Of a stretch of 64,000 nucleotides of DNA, positions 46,420 to 58,417 are shown in pieces; positions within the stretch are counted from its first letter, which is position 1, and each line of letters opens with the position of its first letter. Location: NCBI GenBank assembly GCA_947561395.2, contig OX387192.1, positions 9,522,221-9,586,220 of the forward strand, given 5' to 3'. The notes under the pieces are model-generated. The model saw only the letters and a program-made list of their open reading frames with translations. It did no database searches and was not told where the DNA came from. The position numbers and the translations under genes are program-made. The DNA is from Buxus sempervirens (lineage: Eukaryota > Streptophyta > Magnoliopsida > Buxales > Buxaceae).

Positions 46420-46770
46420 ATTTGAAACTATTTGTAAATATTAAATATTGAATCCACATTTTATAAATATTTGAAAACTATTTGTAAATATTAAATATTG
46501 AAGCCACATTTTATAGATTCATGTTTAAGAATATTGAATCCACGTTTTGCTAATTGTTAGATAAGAGTTGTAATGTGATAGGATTTTAATATTGAAGCCA
46601 TGTTTTGTGGATTCGTGTTTAAGAATATTGAATCTACGTTTTTAAAATTTTTGGACAAAAGTTGAATGTGATAGATTTTAATATTGAAGCCACGTTTTGT
46701 GGATTCGTGTTTAAGAATATTGAATCCACGTTTTGCTAATTGTTGTAATGTGATAGGATTTTATTGGATA
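46420..46770 (+). repeat. Degenerate tandem repeats, AT-rich
   Basis: Units containing GAATATTGAATCCACGTTTT and TTTTAATATTGAAGCCACG alternate at least three times. A related pair with CTATTTGTAAATATTAAATATTGAA lies at 46428-46502. Satellite-like local amplification. The following 46771-47225 shows nothing further recognised. Confidence 0.75.
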
Positions 46771-47225
46771 AAGACTCTACACTACAATAATAATGAAGTT
46801 TAGATGTTTAATTGATGTTAAATATGTGGAATTAAAGATTATAGGGAAAGACATTTTAGGTATTTGAAAATTGAAATCACTTAATGTAGTTCGTGCTTTT
46901 AATAATAGTACAGCTATAGATATGTTGTAAATAGTCTAGGCAAGTCGTTTGTGTGTTTGTAGCATGTCTATAAGGCAGGGTTTGTATAGCCTTGTAACAT
47001 AGTGTTTTATCTCTGTTTGTTTTGATGTAAAATCTAATTCCGAAAATGTTTAATGGGGTTTTTGAAGTGTTTTTTTCTATGTAAAATACGTTATTATGTA
47101 AAACTATTTTCCTAAAAGTTAGCTAACGACTTACCTTTGAATATCCCGTATGTTGTTTTTCGGAAAGTCGATAGCGCTAGATATCGAGCATAAGAAAAAG
47201 ATAACTACTGAACATAAAGCTTTCA

Positions 47226-47480
47226 TATAAAAAACTCCAGCCTAATCTCCTGAAGCACCGTCGTCCCTAACCTAAACTTCACTCCTCCCATCGCCGGTGT
47301 TTACTTTTTAGTACACTTCATTGCCGGATGCTAGCGTCGAGCCTTCCCCATTGATATACTTCTTTGTCATTGCCGGCTGCTAGTGTTCGAAATTCTCTCT
47401 TCATCTTCGGTTCCGTTGAGGAATACGCCTTTCGAGATTTCTGTTGAAGGTCAAATATCAACCCTGAATGATATATGCCT
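47226..47480 (+). promoter_or_regulatory. Possible promoter and leader debris of a host gene
   Basis: CATATAAAAAACTCC resembles a TATA box. It is followed by a C/T-rich, GCCGG-containing stretch like a plant 5' leader. A short duplication (GCCTTTCGAGATTT at about 47431 and 47484) follows. No coding frame begins before the MITE at 47607. Weak. Confidence 0.18.
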
Positions 47481-47606
47481 TTCGAGATTTTTTTAATCTA
47501 CATGTATTTCCTGGCTTTTTTTTTTTCTAGTTTTAATGTGTTCCGTCAATCTGCATCAGTAGTTCTTGACTTCTAGTAATGAAATGGACGTTGGAGGAGT
47601 TTGTGT

Positions 47607-48100
47607 TAGGGGTGTAATTCGGTCGGTTTGGTTTGGTTTTTGTGCCAAACCGAGTTATGTTAATCAAAACTTAAAACCGAACCACCTAAACAATAGACTG
47701 AACCAAACCGCAAAACCGAAATTCTAATATCTTTAAAGTTTAAACCATATTGTTTACTAGAACATAAATGTGAACAATATTGTTTACTATAAAAACTTAT
47801 ATCCTCATAGTAATTAACATCAATATGAGATAACCTCCTTCTGAAGAGAGATTCCTACAAAGAGAAACAACAGGTTTTGACAAAAAAGTGTGGTAAGAGG
47901 TTTTGAAATTTTTGTATATATATTATATGTAATACAAAATTACAAATATATAATAATATAGTTTGATTTGGTTTCTCAACCACCTAAACAATAAACTGAA
48001 CCAAACTAATCGGTTTGTACTTGTCCAAACCAAAACCGAACGGAACTAAGAATAAAACCCAATTGGATTTCAATTCACACCAAACCAATTGACACTCCTA
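47607..48100. mobile_element. hAT MITE (GGTTTGG type) with 8-bp target duplication
   Basis: Begins TAGGGGTGTAATTCGG and ends CCAATTGACACTCCTA, flanked by GTTTGTGT on both sides (47599-47606 and 48101-48108). Arms are rich in GGTTTGGTT and AAACCGAAC words; the centre is AT-rich. Confidence 0.92.
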
Positions 48101-48189
48101 GTTTGTGTGGCTCGTTTCTCAATTATTGTGGCTGTGCGTGGAATAATTTGTTAGATTAATGTCGATGTTCTGCATAGATCATGTTTTGG

Positions 48190-48405
48190 ATTAGGGTTGC
48201 ACATCAGCACAAGTGCTAGTATTCTGGTATCTGGCCCACCTTGGGGCTGGGGCTGGTGCCGGTGTCTCTTTTCAGGACACCAGCCACCCTGGTGTCGGTG
48301 GGGGCCTTCTCTGGCATTGGTACCCCAGCATCGGCAATGGTTTTGAGTACCGGGAATCACTGCAGATGATAAGAAGTCGCACCACAGTTCAATTTTTTGG
48401 TGAGG
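48190..48405. repeat. GC-rich repeat related to 51225-51572
   Basis: Shares CCGGTGTCTCTTTT-GGACACCA and GGGGGCCTTC with the second copy. It carries the palindrome-like GTGTCTCTTTTCAGGACAC. Its ends overlap an otherwise unremarkable AT-rich flank, so the limits are approximate. Confidence 0.5.
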
Positions 48406-49997
48406 CTTTTCACAGATAAACAAATCTATATTCTATATAATGCAAAGCGCCCCTTGGGAAGCATGACAAACTAATTTATCTTTTGTACTAAAATAACCCA
48501 CTAATGTTGTTTTGTCCTACGTACTTAGTTACATAGGTAATTCTGTCTTTTCCCTTTTTCAATTTCCAAAAGAGATCCTTTAATAATTCCTTCATATATA
48601 TATATATATATATATACTAAAGCAGAATACAGAAGCATCACCTTCTCTCTCATCCACGTAGACATCCCTTTCTTTCTCCAATGGCTCTTTTGGGCCCCAC
48701 CTTAAAATAATTTATTTCTTAAAATACATACATCTTACCTTCATGTGGACATGATATCTTTCTCCAATATTATCTTTAACTAAATTAAAATTATATAATT
48801 AATCCTTATCTTTTTAGAGTCCTAGAAACCCATAATTATCTTTTAACTAAATTAATAATGAAAATAATCAAAGATATACTTCTCTCTTTTTCAAAATAAT
48901 ACTAATATTCTCACAAGTAAAATAAAACTCAAGAACGGAACAAAAGATCGTATGATTAACAATGAAAAAATTTTCAATTCCAAATATGAAAGTAAGTTTA
49001 AAAAAAAAAAAAACCGTTAACACAAGACAAAACAATGCAACACAGATAAGGGTTTGAGTAAATTGGTTTTTGGTGATATATATTTAAAAATAAACTGAAT
49101 TTAGACACCTACTTCTTGATAATTGTAAATTAGTTACACATTTTTAAAACAATTGAGTTTGAGTGTTATTTTACTGTTAAAACTATTTCTTACAAAAATA
49201 CCCTCATAGTCTTGCAACCAAGTTGTAGCCTATTATTAAATTAAATATTTGTATACTCATTCTAATTATAAAGCCAAATCAATATTTCGTCCAACAATTT
49301 ATGTACATTGTCAAAATTTTGAAATTAAAAAATACATTGTTTCCAATGTTATCTTTAACTAAATTAAAATTATATTATTAATCCTTATCTTTGCAAAGTC
49401 CTAAAAACCCTAACTATCCTTAACTAAATTAATAATCAAAGATATAATTCTCTATTTTCGAAAAAATTTGCTGAATTTGCAATTGCCAGTGTCTTTTCAT
49501 GGAAAATATCTTTGTGTTCTAGTTGCGATTGCCGGTGATATGTCTCAAAATTATAATAATAGTTATTAAAAATGATAACGAAAAAGAATAGTTAATTTTT
49601 AGATATATCTTAATTTAAATATTTATTTTACTATTATTTAACAATAGTGGTGAGACATTATTTAAAGTGGCTCTTTTTGGGCACCACTTTAAATATTTAT
49701 TTTAATAGTAAAATAACACTAAAAAAAGGGGTAAAATTTATTAAACAGTAAAATTGTATAATTTTCACTAAAAAAAGGACTGACAACCAAAAAACAGCCA
49801 GCAAAATATTGAATCCTACCGATAAAAGATTAAATGACATAAGGAATTGTTGCCATATAAAATCTTGGACTATAAATAAATTGCTGGTGTGCTTACATAT
49901 GGTAACAAAATGTCCAACTATTATATTTACTCATTGTAGTGGTTATTTAAATTATTTAAAAATAACATATTTAAATATACATGTTCTTGTGCTTATC

Positions 49998-50440
49998 CAA
50001 GGTAAAATAACTAGTATGTCAAATTATTTAAGATTTAGTCAGCAAAGTTTTGAGTTTTAACTTTTAGTGCACCTTTATCAAAATAATTAATTTTTAGTGT
50101 CATTTTACTATTACAAATTCGATATTCCAAGAATGCCCTTGTATCACTCATCCTAATAACTTGTACAAGTCATTTTATTAACTTGTACAAGCTAATTTAT
50201 TGACTTGTACAAGTCATTTTATTGCTTGTACAAGTCTAAAATGGCTTGTACAAGTCAATTTATTGCTTGTACAAGTCCTGGAAGTAAGTTGTATAAGGGT
50301 ATTTTTGGAAGAATTTATGTGTAACAGTGAAATAGCACTAAAAATTAATTATTTTGATAAAGGTGTACTAAAAGTTAAAACTCAAAACTTTGCTGACTAA
50401 ATCTTAAATCATTTGATAAAATACTACTAAAAATTAATTT
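49998..50440. mobile_element. Long-arm fold-back MITE containing a palindrome array
   Basis: The left arm (about 49998-50150) and right arm (about 50290-50440) are inverted copies of each other, sharing GATTTAGTCAGCAAAG, TTTTGAGTTTTAACTTTTAG and ACCTTTATCAAAATAATTAA. Arms of ~140 bases suggest a Mutator-type MITE; I did not find the 9-bp duplication. The loop is a series of CTTGTACAAG palindromes. Confidence 0.8.
50158..50279. repeat. Six CTTGTACAAG palindromes
   Basis: The ten-base palindrome CTTGTACAAG occurs six times in about 120 bases, separated by TCATTTTATT-type spacers of 8-12 bases. Several are extended to ACTTGTACAAGT. Confidence 0.95.
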
Positions 50441-50492
50441 TCTCAAAAATTTAATCTACATATACACGTACCTTCACGTGCACCCCGCTAGT

Positions 50493-51224
50493 AAGAAGAA
50501 AGTCAGGAACATTTACTACAAAAGATAATGATAAAGATGAAGAATATATATCCTCATTTCTACTTTCTCCAGATATACAGAGATGCAGGTCAAGATGTCT
50601 CCAATTGAGAATTTGATTATCTTGAGTACTTCCAACGTTACAACGAGTATAAAAGGCGGAAGGATGAGGACGTGTTATTGGCAAGATCTTATGTATCGAA
50701 ATTTGGAACAGGGGAAACTGACACAGTAATCATTGCCTGATCCATGCGATAGGCTATCTTCTGCATATTGTGAATCAGTAAGGAGATCTCTTTAAAACCT
50801 CTAGTTAAATCCTCTGATACATAATTTTTTGTACTCATTATCTAGTAAGAAAATTTGGGAGCGGATGGCGACAGTATATTGCACTTTCACGGCATCATCA
50901 GGTCCATTGTACTCCAGTTCTGAAGCAAGTATAATTAGTTTGATTTGTTTTATTTTCTGATTTTGGAATCTTAGTCCGTATTTTCTGAATCTGTCAGTTA
51001 TATGTGAATTTGCATGAAACTGTTCTTTGCCATTTGAAAAGTCTTTTCCTGATCACAATTTGTGGCTGAATGCGTCTAAGAACATAGAACCATATTAGGG
51101 TTTTTTTTTTGCCCCTTCTTGGATTGGTCAAGTTAGATTAAGCACTTATATTAGTGGGGATTAAATTGAACCTGTCTGTTATGGTATTGATAGGAGATGG
51201 CTAACTCAAACCCAACCTATTCGT
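50493..51224. other. Flank with a short protein-like stretch
   Basis: One + frame around 50590-50700 reads EFDYLEYFQRYNEYKRRKDE and then DVLLARSYVSKFGTGE before a stop. No start, splice context or family is recognised. It may be an exon relic or chance. Confidence 0.2.
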
Positions 51225-51572
51225 AAGAACACAGCAACGAATTCCTACAATCCGGTGTCCGGAAACCGGCAACGGGAAAAACCGGCACTGTTTGGCACTA
51301 GTGACCGGCCCACCGGTGTCTCTTTTTGGGACACCAACCACTCTGGTACGGGTTTACCACTTGTGGGGCCTTTATCTATAACCTTATTTGTAGCTTTTCA
51401 TAGGATTGCTTAAAAATTTACAGTTATACCATTCATTGTACATATGGCATAATCCCAATGCAGGCTGCAAATAAGATTGTAGATAAAGGCCCTACAGGAT
51501 CTCAATTGCTTTGGTACCGATGCCAGTGGGGGCCTTCCCCAACACTAGTATTGGGTTTGAGCAGCCCTATTT
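51225..51572. repeat. GC-rich repeat with an internal 30-bp inverted repeat
   Basis: Related to 48190-48405. Inside, 51365-51394 (GGGGCCTTTATCTATAACC onward) is nearly the reverse complement of 51464-51493, with three or four differences. The right end GAGCAGCCCTA is the reverse complement of the TAGGGTTGC-like start of the other copy. Confidence 0.5.
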
Positions 51573-53109
51573 TGGATTGTTTGGGTTCTAGATTTGTATT
51601 ATTATATAACCTTTAAGGAAAATGTGACACAAGGCGTTATGATGATAGAATCTGCATCTCTTTTATTTTGTTTGTAACTTGAATTTATATTGTATATTAT
51701 AGCTTCTATGAGTGGGAAAAACGATCTGTATTATGAATCTGCTATTTTATTAGCTACTGTGAACAAATGTTCTGCTCTTGAATTCAGTGTTGTGTGGATC
51801 AACTTTTATATTCTGTTTGTTTTAATCTAGAACTGTTTTATAAATGAGCTTCAAAGTCTCAAGTCTCTCAACTGGAAGAAGAGCCAAGCTATGTAAATTG
51901 CCTTGAAAGTGATTCAGCGGAGATTGCTTGCTTCTTAATAAAAAAATAAACCTCTTGTTCGGATATCTATTGACATGAAACACAAGAGTGCTAAGAGGAA
52001 GAATCCATGTCTTAAAAACCATAATCTCCATACTTCCCACCAAATAACTAAATAGATCTTACTAAGGAAACATGAAATGTTAAAAGGATGTGGGTATTTA
52101 AGTAATTAACAAGTAAGTTGATGTGTTCTATGCAACTGCCAAATCCTTTTTTTTAAGTAGTTCTGTTTAATTTCTTTCATTACAAGTAAAAAATGATGAA
52201 ATTTTCTAAAATTAGCCGCATAATTGGCTAAAGTAGGCGATGCTATTGCTCCAAGGACTGGAATAATAGAGTCTCCATGAGATCCCATTAATAATAACAT
52301 GAGATGAAGAATTACCACCATATGGACTTTGAAAAATTGGATGAGACATGGAGATGATTATCTTTAACCATATCGGTCCCTGGTGTTTTTTGATGGCTTT
52401 TATATCCATACTTGAAACTGACAGTCCATCCAGGCTTTGTTTGTTCCAATTTTCCTCTTTAGGGCAGACCAAAATATTTATATTGCAGAACTAGAATTTC
52501 TGTTTGATTTAAAATACCTTCAACAACAATACAATGTCATGCTCCCCCTTTATTTTTTTATTTCTCCATTTCCACTTGCATCAACAGCTCCTCTGCAGAT
52601 TTACTTGTATCTAATTACTAATTAATTCCTTGGCTGCATTTGGGATTGCTTAGTTAAACTTTGCATCTAAATTGCGAGCTTGATGGCATAAGCCAACACA
52701 ATCAGTTAATGCGGCGGCTCTCAATTTATCAAACTTCCAGCTGAGACAATTCTTCATTATCTTCTTAAAAAAACACACCTATACCATCCACCTACCAAGT
52801 GCTCAAACAATATTTCTCATTTCCTTTTGACCCAAGGTATCTTGTATTTAATACGATTACCTCTTGCTCAACACATTGAAGAGATGATTAAGTGTAGGAC
52901 TTTATGAGATTATTGTTTTTTTGTATTTCGCTTTTTTATTGTATTATGGATTTTATTTTTGCAAATGATTGTAGATGAATGGTGGTGGTTATAATGACAA
53001 GAATGCCATCTTCAAAGTTTGCAAGTGACGAAGGGCCAAGGAAGAAAAAGAAGATTTGAAGACAAATGAAGATGCTTGCTCCACAGAAACTGTACTAGAA
53101 CCCCCAAAA
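51573..53109. other. No recognisable feature
   Basis: AT-rich. Short frames on the - strand between 51822 and 52472 read like eroded coding sequence, but I could assign none to a family. Confidence 0.3.
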
Positions 53110-53990
53110 AGGCAGCCAAAATGATCTTGGCCAAAATTGGCACAAAATTGTAAAATCAGACGTGCCCGTATTTACTATACGGTTTGGGCATGCCCGTATA
53201 GCAAATACGGGCAGGCCTGAACCGTATTCTATTCATGGGCAAGGCTAGCCCGTATAACAAATGCGGGCAATTTCAAAATAATGTAAAAAGTGGAATTTTT
53301 GGACCCAGTGAGATCCGTTCCGACCTGACCCAATAAGTTTATTGGGCTATCTTGAGCCCGCTTATGGACCATGGGCCTAGATGCTCCCACCAAGACCTCT
53401 GGGCCCACATCTGACCGGCCCAAATCATGCACGTTTTCAACAAACGGGTCCGAGGCCATTTGCATAAGTGCTATTGGGCCAAATCCAAGTCCACTAAGCC
53501 ATTAAGATACATAATTGCTTAAATAACCTAAACCAAAATAGGGTTGCCCAATAACCCTACTGGGCCCAAACCTAAACTTGGCAACCCACAGGCCTTCCAA
53601 CGGGGCCTGTATCAGACCCAAACGGCTTAAGTAAAAAGATAAAAAATGGAATAAAAGGGGCCCACACCTCCAGAGGGCTTCGCCAAACCCAAAAGAATGC
53701 ATGCTGGTCTAGGAAGGGTGAATTTGACTCAAAAATCAAGGAGACCCGAGGGACCAGTCAAACTGACGGGGCGGGCCGAGGTGTCTTCGGACTTTCCCGG
53801 ACGTAACCAAGGACTTAGCTAGATCTCTAATAAGCCGCAGACCAGACTTAGACTCGGATAGGCAATCCATGTGTCTGCCTGCACCTCTCAGGTAGTAGCG
53901 ACTTCGAAAGTCCCGAGGCACGCACGAACACCCAGGTGCGCCTCGTGTGCAATCTAGGCTAGATTTAGGTGCGCACAATGTTGTCACATG
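53110..53990 (+). mobile_element. LTR-retrotransposon remnant, Tat/Ogre-like (second copy)
   Basis: The 3' half aligns with 12110-12390: GGAGACCCGAGGGACC, GACGGGGCGGGCCGAGGTGT, AAGCCGCAGACC, GTGTCTGCCTGCACC, TAGTAGCGACTTC. The 5' part carries three hairpins made from CCCGTAT (53166-53268). No coding domains. A fossil fragment, abutting a Sirevirus LTR piece. Confidence 0.45.
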
Positions 53991-53994
53991 TATG

Positions 53995-54835
53995 TTGGCT
54001 TAATTCGGCTCCAAAAATGTGTTATAAATGTTCTAGGATGGTTGTGCATGAAAGAATTTTGAAAAAGAGTCAAAGCGCAAATTTTACACTCAACGCACGA
54101 ACCTTGAAGGAAGAACGTACAAGCTTCAAGGTTTTGTCAGTGATCATCTGTAGAAACTATGTTAATGTACAAATGTTATTATCATGTGACACGGATTGCT
54201 TCGAGCATTGGTTCGTTGCAAGTTCAACGCATGATTGAAGTTCGAGCATTTAGCCGATAGTGCAAAGTTTTGCTTCAATGCATGATGGAATGCAGGATGG
54301 AAGTTCAAGCATTTTACCGAAAAGTATGATGAACGCGAGATGAGTGTACGCGTGTTTTACTGAGCCAAAAGGATTGTATCTCAATGCACGATGAACTCCT
54401 GATAAAGGTTTGTGTGTTCGTAAGTGTTTATAAATTTATAGATTTTGTTTCTAACATTCGTTTTACACTACAATGGAAACTCTTGGAGGATTATTTAAGC
54501 ATCCTTATTCACGTCCTAGAGCAATCTTTGAGAGATTGAAAAGCCTAATGCTACCTTGGGGAATTTTCAACTTTCCTCTCTTGAGCCATCTTGTTCTTCT
54601 ATTCTTCCTTATTCAAAGAATTAGAGTTACAGGTTAGGGAGAACTGAATGTGAAAGTTCCCACTATACCAAACGGGGTTGTTTGGGTGATCATGTGAGAA
54701 GATCTTCGGAGTTCCGGAGTGCTACAGGTTGCAGATCTGAAGAGTTCTTCAGTTGCTTGAAAGATCGTGAGTTGTAGAGTCTAGCATAGGAATTTTGAAT
54801 TGTCTGAACCACATTGTTAGCACTCCATTTTTGCA
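53995..54835 (+). mobile_element. Sirevirus-like LTR fragment
   Basis: TTGTTTGGGTGATCATGTGA, GAAGATCTTCGGAGTTC, AGAGTCTAGCATAGG and TTGTCTGAACCACA match, in order, the - strand of the LTR at 7245-8191 (TTTGGATGATTGTGAGAAGATCTTC, AGAGTAGCATAGGG, TTGTCTGAACTACA). Only the LTR is visible. The following 54836-55445 shows nothing I recognise. Confidence 0.6.
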
Positions 54836-57800
54836 CCCCTTAAAGAAGCCAAAAAACTGAAAGCCCAAAATGGTCTGAACCCTAAGAAGCAAGAAATGTT
54901 TTTTTGGCCTGAGCTAGAATTAGCTGTCATACCCTATGCCAATGAATAGGAAATCTCGATACGATTCCAACATAACTAAGTTTGCATGATTCGGAGTCTG
55001 GATGAAGAAGTTATGATCAAAACACTTTCAAGGGCAAAGTGGTAATAAAATACAAAAAGACTAGGCAAATTTGCAAGCAACGTTTTCCAAGTGACGAAAT
55101 AAACCATAAAAGACAAAAAGGGAAAAAGACAGAAAAAGAAAGAATGTCTTGGGTAAAATGGTAATTAAGTAAAGAATCTTAATTAAATTAACAAAACCCT
55201 AAAATAAAGTCAAAAGGGTATTATTGGAATTTAGCAATGTCACATAGGATGCCACATGTGCGCAAGGAGTGCTCCACGTGACAATTTTTTACACATAAGG
55301 AGAACAAGCCTTGCATGGTCTTGGTCAAAATTGGTTAAAGGCACAAGTCCCTATGAAACCACCTTGGCACAAAAGAAAAGAAATTGCAGCTTCCCGAATC
55401 CGGATATATTCCTCATGAATAATACAAACCCGAAGTGCTAGCTTTGTAGCCCGAAACCAAATAAAAATCCATGATTAATCAATGCTTGCATATCGGAGTA
55501 TACCAAATTTAAAACAACTTTCTAATATTTCAATAATAGCGGAAGACTTCAAAATAAACTCCCAATTGTATATACAACAAATCTAAATATGAAAAGGCAA
55601 TTAGCAACTCTCAAATCACTCTCATAATGACAATCTCAAATTTAAACTAAAACTCAATTGTAAAATCCTGAATTTTTAATATTATTAAAAATTGTATTTT
55701 CTTAGTAAAGCCTTTTGATCATACATTAATTAATGTAGGAAGTAAGAAAGAGTTTAAGTTAGGAAATTACGAAGTAAATAAAATGGTGGATATGAGTTTT
55801 AAGGTAAATTAATTAATTAAAGTTTAAATAGTTGGGCAAGGGATTTTGGTGGAATGGCATTACACCATATCTTGACCTATGACTATTTGATATTGTAGGA
55901 TGGATTTGTGTGGAGAAGCACTGTAAGACCCTGATTTTCGGTAGAGTTTTTTTTATCATTATTTTTATTTATTAAAAAAATAGCTTGGGCGTTTGTTAAT
56001 TTAAGTGGCCGAAATATGTAGGTTTCAGTGGGTGAGCATGCACGGGAGCAAGTACTTTTAAAGGGTCAAGCGGCAATGCGTATGCGTATGAGGTAAAGAA
56101 ATAGACCAAAAGGGGAAAGTTAGGTCTTTTGGGTCTTTAGAATACTCGTATCGTATTTTGGCAATACTTTCGCTACTCTCGTTATCTGGAGAACTGGGCG
56201 ACTTGGCGATTGCGGCTGGTAATGGCGATTAGGGTTCTGTGCTTGTGAAGAACCAGTATCGCGAGGGGTAAGAGAAGGGCTTCGGAGTTGAAGTTTAGTG
56301 GGTTATTTCTCCCTGTTCGAGACGAATTGGTTGGGTGGTTTCTGGGTTCGCGTGCGTGGCCGAAGTGGTGATCGGCCGAGGTTTTGGTATTCTAGAATAA
56401 GCGATTTCAGGTGAGTAGCACTGATTTACAACTGGGATTTGTGTTTTCTGTTTCTCTCGAGATTATTCTGATGCATGGGTTATATATAAACTGATAGTGT
56501 GAGTTTTCTGGATTTTCTGGTTTTCGGGAAGTTACATGAACAGAGTCTCCGGATTTAATTTATATTTGAAAATGAAAGTGTTTAGATTAATTCCAAATAT
56601 GGTTGGGAAGTTTTCTGGGAGTATTAGGAGTGTAGTAGAACCATTACAGACCTTCACAAACCGGCCAGTCATGTATATCTCAAAATAACAGAGAAATGAA
56701 AACCACAGGGGGTATCCGCCCACCTCGCGCTCACCTCAGAGGTAGGCGCCCCGTTAATAACGACCTACCGCCGAGCTCGCGCCCACCTCACGCTCATCTC
56801 GCGCGAAGTAGAAAACGATGCGCGAATCTCGCGCCCATCTCGCGCTCATCTCACGCTCACCTAGCGTCGGGTGAGCGGCAGGTCCATTTTTGACTGTTTC
56901 TTCACTGCCGACCGGCGCTCACCTCGCGCCCACCTCAGGAGGTGAGCGCATAGTCCAATACACTTGCCGAATTACATAATTTGTTGAAAATAGCCCCTTA
57001 ATTACATGAAAGACATTTAAGTAAATGTCATGTGTATTTATTTTTCCATTTACTTAAGTCTTTACATGTAAATAAGGTTTTACCCCCCATTTGGAACCAA
57101 TAAAAATACTTCCAAAGTCTAATTCCCAGCCAATAAAAAGTCAACTTTCCAGTTCATGCCTAAATCCCGGTTTTTATCAAAATGCCCGGTTTGGGTTTAA
57201 TACCCAGATGAGTGATTCAGGAGCCCAGAAAATTCTAGGAGATGTGTTTAACCACCAATAGACTACAACCAAAATTTGAGCCCGAAACTCCTTGTAGATT
57301 TGTCTAGAAAAATTATATACCAAAAGTCAACGTTTTTAACCAGACTTAGAATATTTTGAGGTCCGAAACTTTTTGTCTCAGAATTGATTGCTTTTTGGTA
57401 TGGTGACCTTATAGGGGATCCTAAGACTATTCCACTCATCCAAAATGTGTTTCTAGGGTTTTATGACATTCATTTGATTGATTTGGATTATGAAAGCGAA
57501 ATTTAGAATCTAGGAGCTGTTTTGCTGGATTATGTTTAATCGAAGTTTGGATGCTGAAATCACTTATGTATAATCTGCTTTATTCTGAAAGTCAGTTTTG
57601 AAACCATATTGTTTTGCTGAAATACATCTACACTATTATGCTAGTTCACCTTTGAATGCACGGTGCACTTCAGGAATGATTTACTTGAACATGTTGATCT
57701 ATATATATATATCAGTTTCACATGATGGAAAATACATTGGGTTGATTTGCTAGTTTTATACTTACTACTGGTTTCACTTGTTTGGAAACTTTAAATGTAT

Positions 57801-58104
57801 TGTAAAGATTTCCTTGGTATGAATGAATTGAGTTTTACTTCCAAATGACATGTGTTACGGAAATGAGAAGATACTGAAAGTACTTGAGGTACTGCTTGGT
57901 CCAGAGGGACAGGTGATGAATTGTGATGAGTTCTTACATGATGTGGAATGAATGGGTTTGTTTTGATATTGAAATCGAGCTTTATACGATGTTTGCTGTT
58001 TTGGTCTAGCTTGTCCTGGATCCAGAGTCTAAGCTTAGTAATGTGATGTTATTGTTGGTTGTTGAAATTGCATGTCCTTGTGTGTTGCCACGACTGGTGT
58101 AGAG

Positions 58105-58229
58105 CAGCCAGAAACCCTGAGTAGGCCTGGTTGTCAATGCAGAAACCCGGGGAGTAGGCCTGCATTGGATGACGAAACCCTGAGTAGGCCGTCATTTCAG
58201 AGTATCCGAAACCCTGAGTAGGCCGGAAC
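58105..58229 (+). repeat. Hairpin array with constant ACCCTGAGTAGG loop (LTR D, first)
   Basis: Stems CAGCCAG/CTGGTTG (7 pairs, one wobble), CAATGCAG/CTGCATTG (8 perfect), ATGACG/CGTCAT (6 perfect), TCCG/CGGA (4 perfect), each around A-A-ACCC(T/GG)GAGTAGGC. Confidence 0.92.
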
Positions 58230-58417
58230 TGTGTACATGGAGGTGTGGAGTGTCTACTTGGCATGTTTAATTTATCAACTAAACGATAGTCATGACATTG
58301 ACCAATGTTGGTATTTGATTTTGTTTGACGTGATATGTTTTATTCGCTGGTTGTTGGTATTTATGGTTCATGGAATATTGTTTACCGATTATTGGGTATT
58401 GTTCTTCCCGCCGGTGT

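Larger units (their letters stand above)
48425..50491 (+). mobile_element. Non-autonomous Helitron, same family as 24267-25099
   Basis: Starts TCTATATTCTATATAATGC after an A and shares GCCCCTTGGGAAG with the first Helitron. Ends with hairpin CACGT-ACCTTC-ACGTG (50465-50480), then CACCCCG-CTAG before a T. The first Helitron ends ACGTGCACCCCTA-CTAG. The body is AT-rich and holds at least one MITE (49998-50440); 49060-49760 has related inverted tracts. No helicase. The 5' end is less certain because AT-rich microsatellite DNA (48592-48617) follows closely. Confidence 0.7.

Noticed and set aside
56696-56893. Arg/Pro/His-rich frame
   Set aside because: It is a translation of CTCGCGCTCACCTC repeats in LTR D.
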